From an uncultured Sphingomonadales bacterium (GTDB taxonomy: Bacteria; Pseudomonadota; Alphaproteobacteria; Sphingomonadales; Sphingomonadaceae), in the NCBI GenBank assembly GCA_937898525.1, contig CALCBC010000011.1:1-57381 (forward strand): a DNA stretch of 57,381 nucleotides, written 5' to 3'. A program made the translations under genes and the position numbers. Below are positions 34,701 to 42,661 of the stretch, piece by piece (the first letter of the stretch is position 1; each line of letters starts with the position of its first letter). The notes under the pieces are model-generated. The model made no database searches and had not been told where the DNA came from. It saw only the letters and a list, made by a program, of their open reading frames with translations.

Positions 34701-35243
34701 ATGACCGATCTCACGGTCAACGGCCGCCCGCTGCGCTTCGACATGGACCCGCAGACCCCGCTGCTGTGGGCGCTGCGCGATGCGGCCAACCTGACCGGGA
34801 CCAAGTACGGCTGCGGGGTCGGCGACTGCGGCGCATGCATGGTGCTGATCGACGGCGCCGCACTGAGGAGCTGTCTCGTCACGCTTGCCGAGGTCGAGGG
34901 GCGCATCGTCACCACGATCGAGGGCCTGTCGCGCGATCGCTCGCATCCCGTGCAGCAGGCGCTCGTTGCAGAGCAGGCGATCCAGTGCGGCTTCTGCACG
35001 CCGGGCATCGCCATCGCCGCCGCGGCGCTGATCGCGCGCAATCCCGATCCGAGCGAGGAGGAGATCAAGCAGGCGATTCCGAACCTGTGCCGCTGCGGCG
35101 TCTATCCGCGGCTGGTCCGCGCGGTGCAGCGGGCCGGCCGCGTCGCTCGCCGACTGGAGCGGATCAGCGCCGCGCCGGCGCCGGGAATCGACCCCCGCGA
35201 CGCCGCCAGCGCCGTCCCGGCAATGCGTTCGAGAGACGACTGA
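34701..35243 (+). CDS. (2Fe-2S)-binding small subunit of a molybdenum hydroxylase, IorA-like
   Basis: A 180-residue protein with both clusters of the xanthine oxidase-family small subunit. The plant-type site is C38, C43, C46, C58 (YGCGVGDCGACMVLIDG) and the second site C96, C99, C130, C132 (QCGFCTPG and NLCRCGVYPR). It most resembles isoquinoline 1-oxidoreductase or aldehyde oxidase alpha subunits. All ligands are intact, but no molybdopterin-binding large subunit lies beside it; the next gene is a methyltransferase. The C-terminal 30 residues are an extra tail. Its partner must be encoded elsewhere. Confidence 0.88.
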   Translation: MTDLTVNGRPLRFDMDPQTPLLWALRDAANLTGTKYGCGVGDCGACMVLIDGAALRSCLVTLAEVEGRIVTTIEGLSRDRSHPVQQALVAEQAIQCGFCTPGIAIAAAALIARNPDPSEEEIKQAIPNLCRCGVYPRLVRAVQRAGRVARRLERISAAPAPGIDPRDAASAVPAMRSRDD

Positions 35244-35350
35244 CCGCGCCCGGGTGAGCGCGAGGTGCTTGCATTGGACCTTCAGATTTGCCAGTCCCGC
35301 CGCTTGACCGCGAGCAGTCCGCTCGCACTGGAAGGGGCGCGCATCCACCC

Positions 35351-35974
35351 ATGAACGGCAACGAGCTGGCCGAAGTGCCACGGCGCGGACCGCTTCAGCG
35401 GCTCGAACGGGCTCTCGGCCCGGCGGGTGTGTTCTTCCGGGGATTTCTCGAACATCCGCGGATGGTCGGCTCGATCATCCCGTCGTCGCGTTCGACGATC
35501 TACAAGATGCTCGCCCCGGTGAAGTGGGACGAGTGCAAGCTGTTCGTCGAGTACGGTCCCGGCGTCGGCACGTTCTGCCGCCCGGTGCTCGACCGGCTGC
35601 CGCGCGGCGGCGAGCTGGTGGTGATCGACACCAACCCGCTGTTCGTCGACTACCTGAAGCGCGAGATCCGCGACAGCCGGTTCCACCCGGTGCTGGGCTC
35701 GGCCGTGGACGTCGAGGCCATCGTCCGCTCGCTCGGACACGAGCAGGCCGACTACGTGCTCTCCGGCCTGCCGTTCTCGACACTGCCCGACGGGGTCGGC
35801 CCCGCGATCGCCGAGGCGACCTACCGCGTGATCCGCCCCGGCGGCGCGTTCCTGACCTACCAGTTCAGCACCACCGCACGCGACCTGACCGCGCGCTACT
35901 TCGAGCGGGTCGAGACGGGGATGACCTGGCTCAACATCCCGCCGTGCCTGCTCGCGTGGGGCTGGAAGGCCTGA
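35351..35974 (+). CDS. Class I SAM-dependent methyltransferase (phospholipid methyltransferase-like)
   Basis: A 207-residue protein with a Rossmann methyltransferase core. VEYGPGVGTFCRPVLD is the SAM-binding motif I, LVVIDTNPLFVDYL motif II, and YVLSGLPFSTLPD the motif IV region. The N-terminal FFRGFLEHPRMVGSIIPSS is characteristic of the PmtA-like group and rRNA-adenine-dimethylase-related lipid methyltransferases. Phosphatidylethanolamine N-methylation is the likeliest activity but is not certain. The start at 35351 lacks a well-spaced ribosome site. It faces the convergent membrane protein gene. Confidence 0.8.
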   Translation: MNGNELAEVPRRGPLQRLERALGPAGVFFRGFLEHPRMVGSIIPSSRSTIYKMLAPVKWDECKLFVEYGPGVGTFCRPVLDRLPRGGELVVIDTNPLFVDYLKREIRDSRFHPVLGSAVDVEAIVRSLGHEQADYVLSGLPFSTLPDGVGPAIAEATYRVIRPGGAFLTYQFSTTARDLTARYFERVETGMTWLNIPPCLLAWGWKA

Positions 35975-35981
35975 GCCCGCG

Positions 35982-36815
35982 CTACTCGAAGGTCTCGCCG
36001 TAGTTCGTCACCGAGCCGGCCGAAAGCTGGCGATGAACCGAAGCCAGCACGGCGACGAAGATCGTGATGGCGGCCATGTTCAGTGCGGCGCCGATGATGC
36101 TGTTGGCGATCAGCCCGCCCTCGGTTCCCAGGACCAGCGCGAACACCCCGCCGACGATGCCGATGACCATCGCCACGACGACGAACGCCACCAGGAGCAG
36201 CGCGTAGAACAGCAACAGGCGCACGCTGTTGCCTTTGGTCAATGTCCACGAACGGGTGAGCGCGTTCACCGGGTTCATCGTCTCCTCGCTGACGATGACC
36301 GGCACGGTCAGCGAAAACTTGGTGTTGATATAGAGCAGCGCGACGATCGCGATGAGGCCGATCAGCACGCCTGCGGTGGGGCCCGCCGCACTGCCCGCAA
36401 TGATCGGTACCAGCACGAGCAGGACGACGATGAGGCCGACGAGGATTTGCGCGCCGACATAGGGCAGCAGGTAGATCGCCCCCGTCTTGAGCGCCTCGCC
36501 GACGGTCGGACGGTTGCGCGCGGTGAGCAAGGCGAGCAGCGCGAGCATGCCGACTGCCGAGAGCAGGCTGACGAGCACAATCTGCCACCATATCCCGCTG
36601 TAGACTGCCGTGAATGACTGCATGGCCGCGTCCATGTCGGTTTCCCTGCCCGCCCTGGGCTCGGGGACGCCCGCCGTCACCGTCTCCGGCATGAACAGCG
36701 AGAGCGCGAGGTTCGGCAGGAAGAAGAATACGCCGGCGATGATCAGCACCAGCTGCTGGTTGCCGCGGAGCAGCGCCATGGCATCGTTCCAGGCCTGACC
36801 CATGTCGAATTTCAC
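35982..36815 (-). CDS. Polytopic membrane protein (glycerophosphoryl diester phosphodiesterase membrane-domain-like)
   Basis: About 277 residues with six or more hydrophobic segments, among them LVLIIAGVFFFLPNLALSLF, IVLVSLLSAVGMLALLALL, ILVGLIVVLLVLVPIIAG, VLIGLIAIVALLYINTKF and LLFYALLLVAFVVVAMVIGIV. The arrangement resembles the membrane domain family beside glycerophosphodiesterases, with no catalytic domain. I choose GTG 36815, preceded by GAGGGGG at nine bases, giving an MKFDMGQAWNDA start; an ATG at 36833 is the alternative. It is divergent from lipB. Function unknown. Confidence 0.75.
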   Translation of the reverse strand: MKFDMGQAWNDAMALLRGNQQLVLIIAGVFFFLPNLALSLFMPETVTAGVPEPRAGRETDMDAAMQSFTAVYSGIWWQIVLVSLLSAVGMLALLALLTARNRPTVGEALKTGAIYLLPYVGAQILVGLIVVLLVLVPIIAGSAAGPTAGVLIGLIAIVALLYINTKFSLTVPVIVSEETMNPVNALTRSWTLTKGNSVRLLLFYALLLVAFVVVAMVIGIVGGVFALVLGTEGGLIANSIIGAALNMAAITIFVAVLASVHRQLSAGSVTNYGETFE

Positions 36816-36885
36816 GGTCGTTTTCCCCCTCATGCTGCCTTTCGGCCTTGATAAGCGCGATTCGAGCTTCCAGCAAACGGCCAGC

Positions 36886-37557
36886 ATGACAGGGGCGAGC
36901 AAATTGGTCAGCGGGATCGAATGGCGGCAGGAGTTCGACCTTGCCAGCTATCGCGCTGCGCTCGCCGAGCAGGAGGCGCGCAACGCCGCAATCGCCGCCG
37001 GCACTGCCGACGAACTGGTCTGGCTGCTCGAGCATCCGCCCGTCTACACCGGCGGGACCAGCGCGGCGGCGGCCGAACTGCTCGATCCGCGCTTCGAGGT
37101 GGTCGAGACCGGGCGCGGCGGCCGCTACACCTATCACGGTCCCGGCCAGCGGGTCGGCTACGTGCTCCTCGACCTGTCGAAGCGAGGGCGCGACGTGCGC
37201 CGTTTCGTCCACGCGCTGGAAGACTGGGTGATCGCCGCGCTGGCAGGCTTCGGCGTCGAAGCCTGGTCGGTTCCCGAGCGGATCGGCATCTGGACCCGTG
37301 ACGTCGACGGGGCGGAAGCCAAGATCGGCGCGATCGGCGTGCGCGTGCGGCGCTGGGTGACGATGCACGGCTTCGCAGTCAATCTCGATCCGGACCTGTC
37401 GCATTTTTCCGGGATCGTGCCCTGCGGCGTGTCGGACTACGGCGTGACCAGCCTCGCGCGGCTCGGCCTTGCGGTCTCGTCCGAGGAATGGGATGGGGCG
37501 CTGTTCGCGCGCTTCGGTGATTTCCTCGCCGCGCTCGACGCGCCGGAGAGAGCATGA
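36886..37557 (+). CDS. lipB: LipB, octanoyltransferase
   Basis: A 223-residue lipoyl(octanoyl) transferase that moves octanoate from ACP to the lipoyl domains of 2-oxoacid dehydrogenases. Family motifs are complete: LLEHPPVYTGGTSA, RGGRYTYHGPGQ, the catalytic lysine K146 (AKIGAIGVRV) and catalytic Cys180 (SGIVPCGV). The start at 36886 gives the standard length; the earlier in-frame start lies within the divergent gene. It overlaps the next gene by ATGA, so the lipoprotein is co-translated. Confidence 0.95.
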   Translation: MTGASKLVSGIEWRQEFDLASYRAALAEQEARNAAIAAGTADELVWLLEHPPVYTGGTSAAAAELLDPRFEVVETGRGGRYTYHGPGQRVGYVLLDLSKRGRDVRRFVHALEDWVIAALAGFGVEAWSVPERIGIWTRDVDGAEAKIGAIGVRVRRWVTMHGFAVNLDPDLSHFSGIVPCGVSDYGVTSLARLGLAVSSEEWDGALFARFGDFLAALDAPERA

Positions 37558-37862
37558 CCGTGAAGTTTCCGTATCTTGCACTTCCCCTTTTCGTGTTGCT
37601 GGCCTCCTGCGGGGGCAACGCCCCGGCCGACGACGAACGCTCGGCTTCGGGCGAAGTGCTCGAAGGGACGATCAGCGACGAGATGCTGCCGCTCGACCGC
37701 CTGCGCTCGGAGCCGCCGCCCGCCAACCCCCGGGCGTCCGCCGAGTCACGTGCCGCATCCGGTGGCGAGGCATCTTCAGAAGCCGACGAGGCGCAGGAAG
37801 CGACGAACGAGGCGTCCGGAGCGGACGCGCCCGGGGAGGCGGCTGACACCGCTGACGAATAG
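37554..37862 (+). CDS. Small acidic lipoprotein, function unknown
   Basis: A 102-residue protein with a lipoprotein signal (FPYLALPLFVLLASC, lipobox LASC, then GGN). The middle has a short conserved-looking segment, GEVLEGTISDEMLPLDRL, while the last 45 residues are low-complexity Ala/Glu/Ser/Asp. The start overlaps the lipB stop (ATGA). The GTISDEMLPLD segment is the only part likely to fold or bind a partner. It ends next to the convergent CoA-ester lyase gene with no spacer. No family recognised. Confidence 0.75.
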   Translation: MTVKFPYLALPLFVLLASCGGNAPADDERSASGEVLEGTISDEMLPLDRLRSEPPPANPRASAESRAASGGEASSEADEAQEATNEASGADAPGEAADTADE

Positions 37863-38738
37863 CTACAGTAGCCGTTCGAGCAGCTTGCGCGCCTGCTCGA
37901 GGTGCGGCTGGTCGAGCATCTGGCCGTCGAGCTGCAGCGCGCCCGCCCCGGGGTTGGCGCTGAACGCGTTGACGATCGCCCGGGCGCGGGCGATCTCCTC
38001 CTCGCTCGGGGTGAAGGCGGCGTTGATCACCGGCACCTGGCTCGGATGGATCGCCAGCATCCCGGTGAAGCCCTCGGCGTAGGAATCGGCGGCAATCCGC
38101 GCGAGACCGTCGAGATCGCGGAACTCCGCGTGCAGGGTGTCGATCGCCATGATCCCGCGCGCGTGCGCGGTCAGCAGGACCTGTGCGCGGACGTAGCGGA
38201 AGGCGTCGACCCAGTAGCCGCGCGCATCGCGCTTGCGGCTGGCACCGATCGCCGCCGACAGGTCCTCGGCCCCCCAGGTCAGTCCGGCGAGGCGCGGCTG
38301 CCGCGCCGTCGCGTAACTGGCGATGCCCAGCGCGGCCAGCGGCGTCTCGCTGACCAGCGGGACGACGCGGGTCGAGCCCGGCGCCATGCCATGGCGCTGT
38401 TCATGGGCCTGGAGCTCGGCAGCCAGAGCCTGGAGCTGCTCGGGGCCCGAGGCCTTGGGAACCATGATGCCGTCCGGCCGGCCGGGCATCACGCCCGCGA
38501 GATCCTCGCGCCACAGCGGCGTGTCGAGCGGGTTGATCCGCACCCAGCGTGCCGGACCTTCGCCCTTGCGTGCCTGCCGCTCGAGCCATCCCCGCGCCAT
38601 GATCCGCGCGTGCGGCTTGGCCGGCGGCGCCACCGCATCCTCGAGGTCGACGATGACCACGTCGGATCCGTAGCCGGCGACCTTCTCGAGCTTGGCATCG
38701 CTGTCGCCGGGGACGAACAGCCACGAACGCATCGCCAT
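37863..38738 (-). CDS. HpcH/HpaI-family CoA ester lyase (CitE/Mcl-like)
   Basis: A 291-residue TIM-barrel lyase. RSWLFVPGDSDAKLEKV opens the family, VIVDLEDAVAPPAK carries the CoA/Mg-region acid, RINPLDTPLW follows, and MVPKASGPEQL, PLVSETPLAAL (metal-binding Glu), LTWGAEDLSAAIG (metal Asp) and GFTGMLAIHPSQV are all typical of CitE-like malyl- or citramalyl-CoA lyases. The start at 38738 follows GGAGGT. Citrate lyase partners (CitD/CitF) are absent, so a free-standing beta-hydroxyacyl-CoA lyase or thioesterase role is more likely. The exact substrate is open. Confidence 0.88.
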   Translation of the reverse strand: MAMRSWLFVPGDSDAKLEKVAGYGSDVVIVDLEDAVAPPAKPHARIMARGWLERQARKGEGPARWVRINPLDTPLWREDLAGVMPGRPDGIMVPKASGPEQLQALAAELQAHEQRHGMAPGSTRVVPLVSETPLAALGIASYATARQPRLAGLTWGAEDLSAAIGASRKRDARGYWVDAFRYVRAQVLLTAHARGIMAIDTLHAEFRDLDGLARIAADSYAEGFTGMLAIHPSQVPVINAAFTPSEEEIARARAIVNAFSANPGAGALQLDGQMLDQPHLEQARKLLERLL

Positions 38739-38807
38739 CGTGCACATACCTCCGAGGGAGCCACCACTCCCTATAGCCAAGCGGCGCCCGCGCGCTAGAC
38801 GAGCCCG

Positions 38808-39707
38808 ATGCCAGCCGCACCCTCTCCAATCCGTTTCCTGCCGCTCGCCGCGCTGCTTGCCGGCAATGCGGCGCTGGCGATGGGCGCGTGGTTCGTGCGG
38901 TTCGCCGACAGCGGGCCGGTCTCGGCGGGGTTCTGGCGCATGGCGCTCGCGCTGCCGGTGCTCGCGCTGCTGGCGCGAGCGAACCGCCAGCCGCTCGACG
39001 GCATGCCGCGCGGCGTCGTCCTCGCCGTGCTCGTCAGCGGCGTACTGTTCGGGCTCGACGTCGCCAGCTGGCACGTCGGCATCGGCCTGACCCGGCTGGC
39101 CAACGCCACGCTGTTCGGAAACGCCGGCAGCCTGATCCTGATGATGTGGGGCTTCATTGCCTGGCGGCGGCTGCCGAAGGGTCGCGAATGGCCGGCGCTT
39201 GTCGCTGCGCTGGCGGGTGGGGCGATCCTCATGGGCCGCTCGTTCGAGATTTCTCTCGCGACGCTGAACGGGGACCTGCTCTGCCTGCTCGCCGGGATCT
39301 TCTACGCCGGCTACCTCCTGATCCTGCAGGATGCACGCAGGGCGCTCGGGAGCTGGGCGCTGCTCACCTGGTCCACGCTCGGCAGCATCCCACTGCTGCT
39401 GGCGATCGCGCTCGCGCTCGGCGAACCGGTCTGGCCGACCGACTGGCGGCCCGTCCTTGGCCTGTTCGTGTCGAGCCAGGTCTTCGGCCAGGGCTGCCTG
39501 GTCTACGCGCTGCGCCACTTCTCGCCGCTCGTCATCGGCATCGCGCTGCTGACCCAGCCCGCCGTCGCCGCGCTCGCCGGCTGGCTCAGCTTCGGGGAGG
39601 TGCTGACCGCACTTGACCTGATCGGCGTGGCGCTGGTCGGCTCGGCACTGGTGCTGGCGAAAGTGGCGGAAGGGAAGGGGCCCTCGTCAGCTCCGGTCAC
39701 GCAATGA
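38808..39707 (+). CDS. EamA/DMT-family transporter (RhaT/YdcZ-like)
   Basis: A 299-residue ten-TM protein with two EamA repeats. The first runs from LPLAALLAGNAALAMGAWFVRF to LTRLANATLFGNAGSLILMMW; the second from NGDLLCLLAGIFYAGYLLIL to LLTQPAVAALAGWLSFGE. It has the canonical SxxxxxR-type end of helix 1 and the P-x-x-A-A-L motif late in repeat two. Such proteins export amino acids or metabolites; the substrate cannot be told. It is divergent from the CoA-ester lyase with only 69 bp between them. Confidence 0.85.
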   Translation: MPAAPSPIRFLPLAALLAGNAALAMGAWFVRFADSGPVSAGFWRMALALPVLALLARANRQPLDGMPRGVVLAVLVSGVLFGLDVASWHVGIGLTRLANATLFGNAGSLILMMWGFIAWRRLPKGREWPALVAALAGGAILMGRSFEISLATLNGDLLCLLAGIFYAGYLLILQDARRALGSWALLTWSTLGSIPLLLAIALALGEPVWPTDWRPVLGLFVSSQVFGQGCLVYALRHFSPLVIGIALLTQPAVAALAGWLSFGEVLTALDLIGVALVGSALVLAKVAEGKGPSSAPVTQ

Positions 39708-39816
39708 CGCGCTCGCGCGGGTTCCTCAAAGAGACGGTGCCGCGAACGGCGGCGGAAGCCGCCGTGGCCGCATCGTAGCTCCCCTACCGCTCGCCGTCGG
39801 CGCGGGCGGCGACCGC

Positions 39817-40035
39817 TCAGGGGCTGGCCGGAACGTCGTCATCGTCGTCGTTCGCGACGATGATGACGGCAAGGATCGCGGCCATGAAGATGGCGACGGG
39901 CAGCAGCGCCGAGCCCGCTAGGCTCTCGTGCCGTTCGAGCGCAGCGCTGCTGCGAACCGGCGCGGCCGCGTGGGCGCCAGTGGCCGCTGCCAATGCCGCG
40001 GCAGCGACAGCGCCTGTCAGGGTTTTGATAGCCAT
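39817..40035 (-). CDS. Small membrane protein with Asp-rich tail (paralogue A)
   Basis: A 72-residue protein. A cleavable signal peptide (TLTGAVAAAALAAATGAHAAA) precedes a short linker, one TM (LLPVAIFMAAILAVIIVA) and a C-terminal tail NDDDDDVPASP. It is clearly a paralogue of the next gene upstream on the same strand; both share RxxAAxE...S-AG, one TM, a run of Asp and a final P-x-SP. The family has no recognised function. The tail could bind divalent cations or set topology. Confidence 0.72.
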   Translation of the reverse strand: MAIKTLTGAVAAAALAAATGAHAAAPVRSSAALERHESLAGSALLPVAIFMAAILAVIIVANDDDDDVPASP

Positions 40036-40115
40036 TTGAAGAAGCCTTTCTCTGATGCCTGACGACCGATCGTTGCGTCGACTGGCGGGCCCGGGATTTC
40101 CCCGCGCAGTCTCGA

Positions 40116-40325
40116 TTAGGGGCTGGTCGGCGTTTCAGGATCGTCGTCGTCGACGATGAACACAATGGCGCCGATCACCATGATCGCCGCCATGACCCAG
40201 GCAATAGAGGCCCCTCCTGCCATCGAGTCCGCTTCCTCGACGGCCGCGGCCGTGCGGCTGGCCTGGGCGGCTACAGGACTTGCTGCGAGCGATACGGCGG
40301 CCAGAGCGGCAATCCACTTGATCAT
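40116..40325 (-). CDS. Small membrane protein with Asp-rich tail (paralogue B)
   Basis: A 69-residue protein beginning at ATG 40325 (an upstream frame extension is not needed), with AGGAG ten bases before it. Signal peptide KWIAALAAVSLAASPVAAQ, linker SRTAAAVEEADSMAGG, TM AWVMAAIMVIGAIVFIV and tail DDDDPETPTSP. Same layout as paralogue A, 80 bp away on the same strand, so the pair arose by tandem duplication. Unknown function. Confidence 0.72.
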   Translation of the reverse strand: MIKWIAALAAVSLAASPVAAQASRTAAAVEEADSMAGGASIAWVMAAIMVIGAIVFIVDDDDPETPTSP

Positions 40326-40361
40326 CGTCGTCGTACTCCTGTCCGCATGACAACCTTGCAA

Positions 40362-40753
40362 GGCTGGCGTTTCGAAAGACTATCATGGGAATGCCCGCGG
40401 AAATCCGAGGTTTCCGCAGCATCCAACGAAACCCGTGGCGATGCGATCTGTGGTGCGCTGGATGCGACGAAGTGCAGGGAACCGGGCAATGGCGCCGGCG
40501 GCCCCGGGGACTCACGCGTTCGCGCCATGCTTGCCGCCCGGAACGCGGCCGCGAACCGCCGGCACCGCGCGGAGGCCATGAAGGCATCGGCCCCGCCGTT
40601 GCATTCCGCGAGCGCGCATCGAGCGACGCGCATTCCGGAGATCGGTGTCGGTGAGAAGCTGGCCCGCCACCTGCCGCCGCCGGCGGTGCGCGCCTGTCAA
40701 GGTGATCGGGACGAATCCGGAAATGGTGCGCGAGGCCCTGGCAGCCTGAGCCG
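40362..40753. other. 392-bp gap without a convincing gene
   Basis: No complete gene is seen between paralogue B and nadA. On the plus strand two frames look weakly protein-like near the end: IGVGEKLARHLPPPAVR (about 40640-40695) and, one frame over, VKVIGTNPEMVREALAA before a TGA at 40748-40750. They would join through a single frameshift and could be the remnant of a decayed gene, but no start or family is recognised. Confidence 0.3.
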
Positions 40754-41746
40754 TCAGTCCCCGCTCGGTCCCAGGTCGCCCTTGCCGATCGTGCCGCTGG
40801 CCATTTCGAGCATCCGGTCGAGGCTGCGCTTGGCCGCCAGCCGCAGGCTTTCCTCGATTTCGATCCGCGGCTGCAGGTCGCGCAACGCGAGGTAGAGCTT
40901 CTCCATCGTGTTGAGCGCCATGTAGGGGCAGATGTTGCAGTTGCAGTTGCCGTCAGCCCCGGGCGCACCGACGAAGGTCTTGTTCGGCAGCGCCTTTTCC
41001 ATCTGGTGGATGATGTGCGGTTCGGTGGCGACGATCAGCGTGTCGCCGGGCATCGTCTTGGCATAGCCCAGGATGCCGCTGGTCGACCCGACGTAGTCGG
41101 CGTGGTCGATGATGTGCGGCGGACACTCGGGGTGCGCGGCTACCGGCGCGCCCGGATACTGCTCCTTGAGCTTGAGCAGCTCGCGCTCGGAGAACGCCTC
41201 GTGCACGATGCACACGCCGGGCCACAGCAGCATGTCGCGGCCGAACTTGCGGTTGAGATAGCCGCCGAGATGCCGGTCGGGGCCGAAGATGATCTTCTGC
41301 TCCTTCGGGATCTGGCTGATGATCGTCTCGGCGCTCGAGCTGGTGACGATGATGTCGGACAGCGCTTTCACCTCGGTCGAGCAGTTGATGTAGGTCAGCG
41401 CGATGTGGTCCGGGTGCGCCTCGCGGAACGCCTTGAACTTCTCGGGAGGGCAAGAGTCCTCGAGGCTGCAGCCGGCTTCCATGTCGGGCAGCACGACGAT
41501 CTTGTCGGGAGAGAGGATCTTGGCCGTGTCGGCCATGAACTTGACGCCGCAGAACGCAATCACCTCGGCATCCGTCGCCGCGGCCTTGCGCGACAGCTCG
41601 AGCGAATCGCCGACGAAGTCGGCGAGATCCTGCAGCTCGGGCTTCTGGTAGTAGTGCGCGAGGATCACCGCGTTGCGTTCCTTGCGCAGGCGGTCGATCT
41701 CGGCGCGCAGGTCGATGCCCGCGGGCAGCTTGGTCTCGATGCTCAT
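40754..41746 (-). CDS. nadA: NadA, quinolinate synthase
   Basis: A 330-residue quinolinate synthase that condenses iminoaspartate with dihydroxyacetone phosphate in NAD synthesis. The repeated-domain motifs are clear: ILAHYYQKPELQDLADFVGDSL, FCGVKFMADTAKIL, PDMEAGCSLEDSC, TYINCSTEVKALSDIIVTSSSA, FGPDRHLGGYLN and VHEAFSE. The [4Fe-4S] ligands are expected at C93, C179 and one cysteine of the C-terminal cluster C268/C270/C273 (GNCNCNICPYM). The start at 41746 lacks a strong ribosome site. nadB and nadC are not adjacent. About 40 bp upstream lies a possible broken small ORF. Confidence 0.96.
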   Translation of the reverse strand: MSIETKLPAGIDLRAEIDRLRKERNAVILAHYYQKPELQDLADFVGDSLELSRKAAATDAEVIAFCGVKFMADTAKILSPDKIVVLPDMEAGCSLEDSCPPEKFKAFREAHPDHIALTYINCSTEVKALSDIIVTSSSAETIISQIPKEQKIIFGPDRHLGGYLNRKFGRDMLLWPGVCIVHEAFSERELLKLKEQYPGAPVAAHPECPPHIIDHADYVGSTSGILGYAKTMPGDTLIVATEPHIIHQMEKALPNKTFVGAPGADGNCNCNICPYMALNTMEKLYLALRDLQPRIEIEESLRLAAKRSLDRMLEMASGTIGKGDLGPSGD

Positions 41747-41785
41747 CGCGGCTGAGATAGGCGCGTGGGTCCGCGCCGACAACAG

Positions 41786-41943
41786 CTACATCGGGACGAA
41801 GAACGCCCCCAACGGCCGTTCCCCGCCCGGCATCCCGGCCAGCACTTCGCGCGCGCAATGCCCCGGTCGCTGTAAGCGATGGCGTCGGCGACGACCTGCC
41901 GCGCGATCACCATGCCGGTGCCGACCCACCACGCCGGATGCAC
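41786..41943 (-). pseudogene. Possible short ORF broken by a frameshift in a GC repeat
   Basis: Between DUF4230 and nadA two minus-strand frames look coding. From GTG 41943 the first reads HPAWWVGTGMVIARQVVADA and continues to a DRGIAR stretch. The second, in another frame, reads REVLAGMPGGERPLGAFFVPM and stops at 41786. They meet at CGCGCGCGC (41849-41857). One base added there would give a protein of about 52 residues filling the gap between the two genes. It may be a sequence error, a decayed gene or chance. Family not recognised. Confidence 0.35.
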
Positions 41944-41953
41944 CCGGCCGGTC

Positions 41954-42661
41954 TCAGCGGCGGGGCAGGTTCTCGCCGTCGAAGCGCACGTTGACCGTGA
42001 CCTTGCCGAACCCGGCGACCTCGAGCGGGATCGCAAGATTCTGCCGCACGGCCTCCCGCGCGGCGGACCGCGCGAGGCTCATCAGCACCGGGTTCGCCGC
42101 CTGCTCCTGCGCCTGCTGCTCGGCCAGCCGCGTGTTCTGCCGGGTCAGGCTGTCCTGCGCATCGCGGCTGATCCAGATCCCTTCGCGCAGGTACTGCGCG
42201 CGGGCTTCGTCGAGGTTCGGGCGGCCGACTGTGAGCGGAGGAAGCTGTACGTCGAGCGTGTTCGTCGTTTCGTCCCACCGAAGCCGGCTGCGGTCCATCC
42301 GGCTGAGATCGAGCGTGTAGTCGACCCGCGCGGGGATCACGGCGACCTGGCGCGACTGGACGAGGCCCATAAGCCGGCTGTCCTCGCTCGCGACGACCGG
42401 CGAGAGCTGGGCGGAGAACACCGTCAGCTGGTTCTGCTTCTCGAACGCGAGGAGGCTGGTCGCCAGCGGGTCACCGTTGTCCTCCGGCCCGAAAGCACGC
42501 CAGGCGAGCCAGGCGCTGAGCGCCAGCATGACGATGAACAGCAGCCAGGGCAACGCCTGCACGCGCGCGAGCGGGCGCTCGCGATGCGCCGCGTGCTGCA
42601 ACCGGTCGCCGGCCGTCCCCCGCTTGATCAGGTGCGGATTGGTGGGGCGAGAAGTGTCCAT
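41954..42661 (-). CDS. DUF4230-family membrane-anchored protein
   Basis: A 235-residue protein. A basic N-terminus is followed by one TM (ALPWLLFIVMLALSAWLAW) and then a periplasmic domain matching DUF4230: ENQLTVF-type start (FEKQNQLTVFSAQL), SRQVAVIPARVDYTLDLSRM, VQLPPLTVGRPNLD and a C-terminal helix rich in Gln/Ala ending in ...VTVNVRFDGE. The start at 42661 lies inside the end of the MBL hydrolase gene (34-bp overlap), so the two are co-transcribed. Function of DUF4230 proteins is unknown. Confidence 0.8.
   Translation of the reverse strand: MDTSRPTNPHLIKRGTAGDRLQHAAHRERPLARVQALPWLLFIVMLALSAWLAWRAFGPEDNGDPLATSLLAFEKQNQLTVFSAQLSPVVASEDSRLMGLVQSRQVAVIPARVDYTLDLSRMDRSRLRWDETTNTLDVQLPPLTVGRPNLDEARAQYLREGIWISRDAQDSLTRQNTRLAEQQAQEQAANPVLMSLARSAAREAVRQNLAIPLEVAGFGKVTVNVRFDGENLPRR

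Noticed and set aside
40347..40895. 182-codon plus-strand frame across the gap before nadA
   Set aside because: It runs into the 3' end of nadA on the other strand, has no start signal and a composition like antisense frames; only a small remnant in this area is considered possible.
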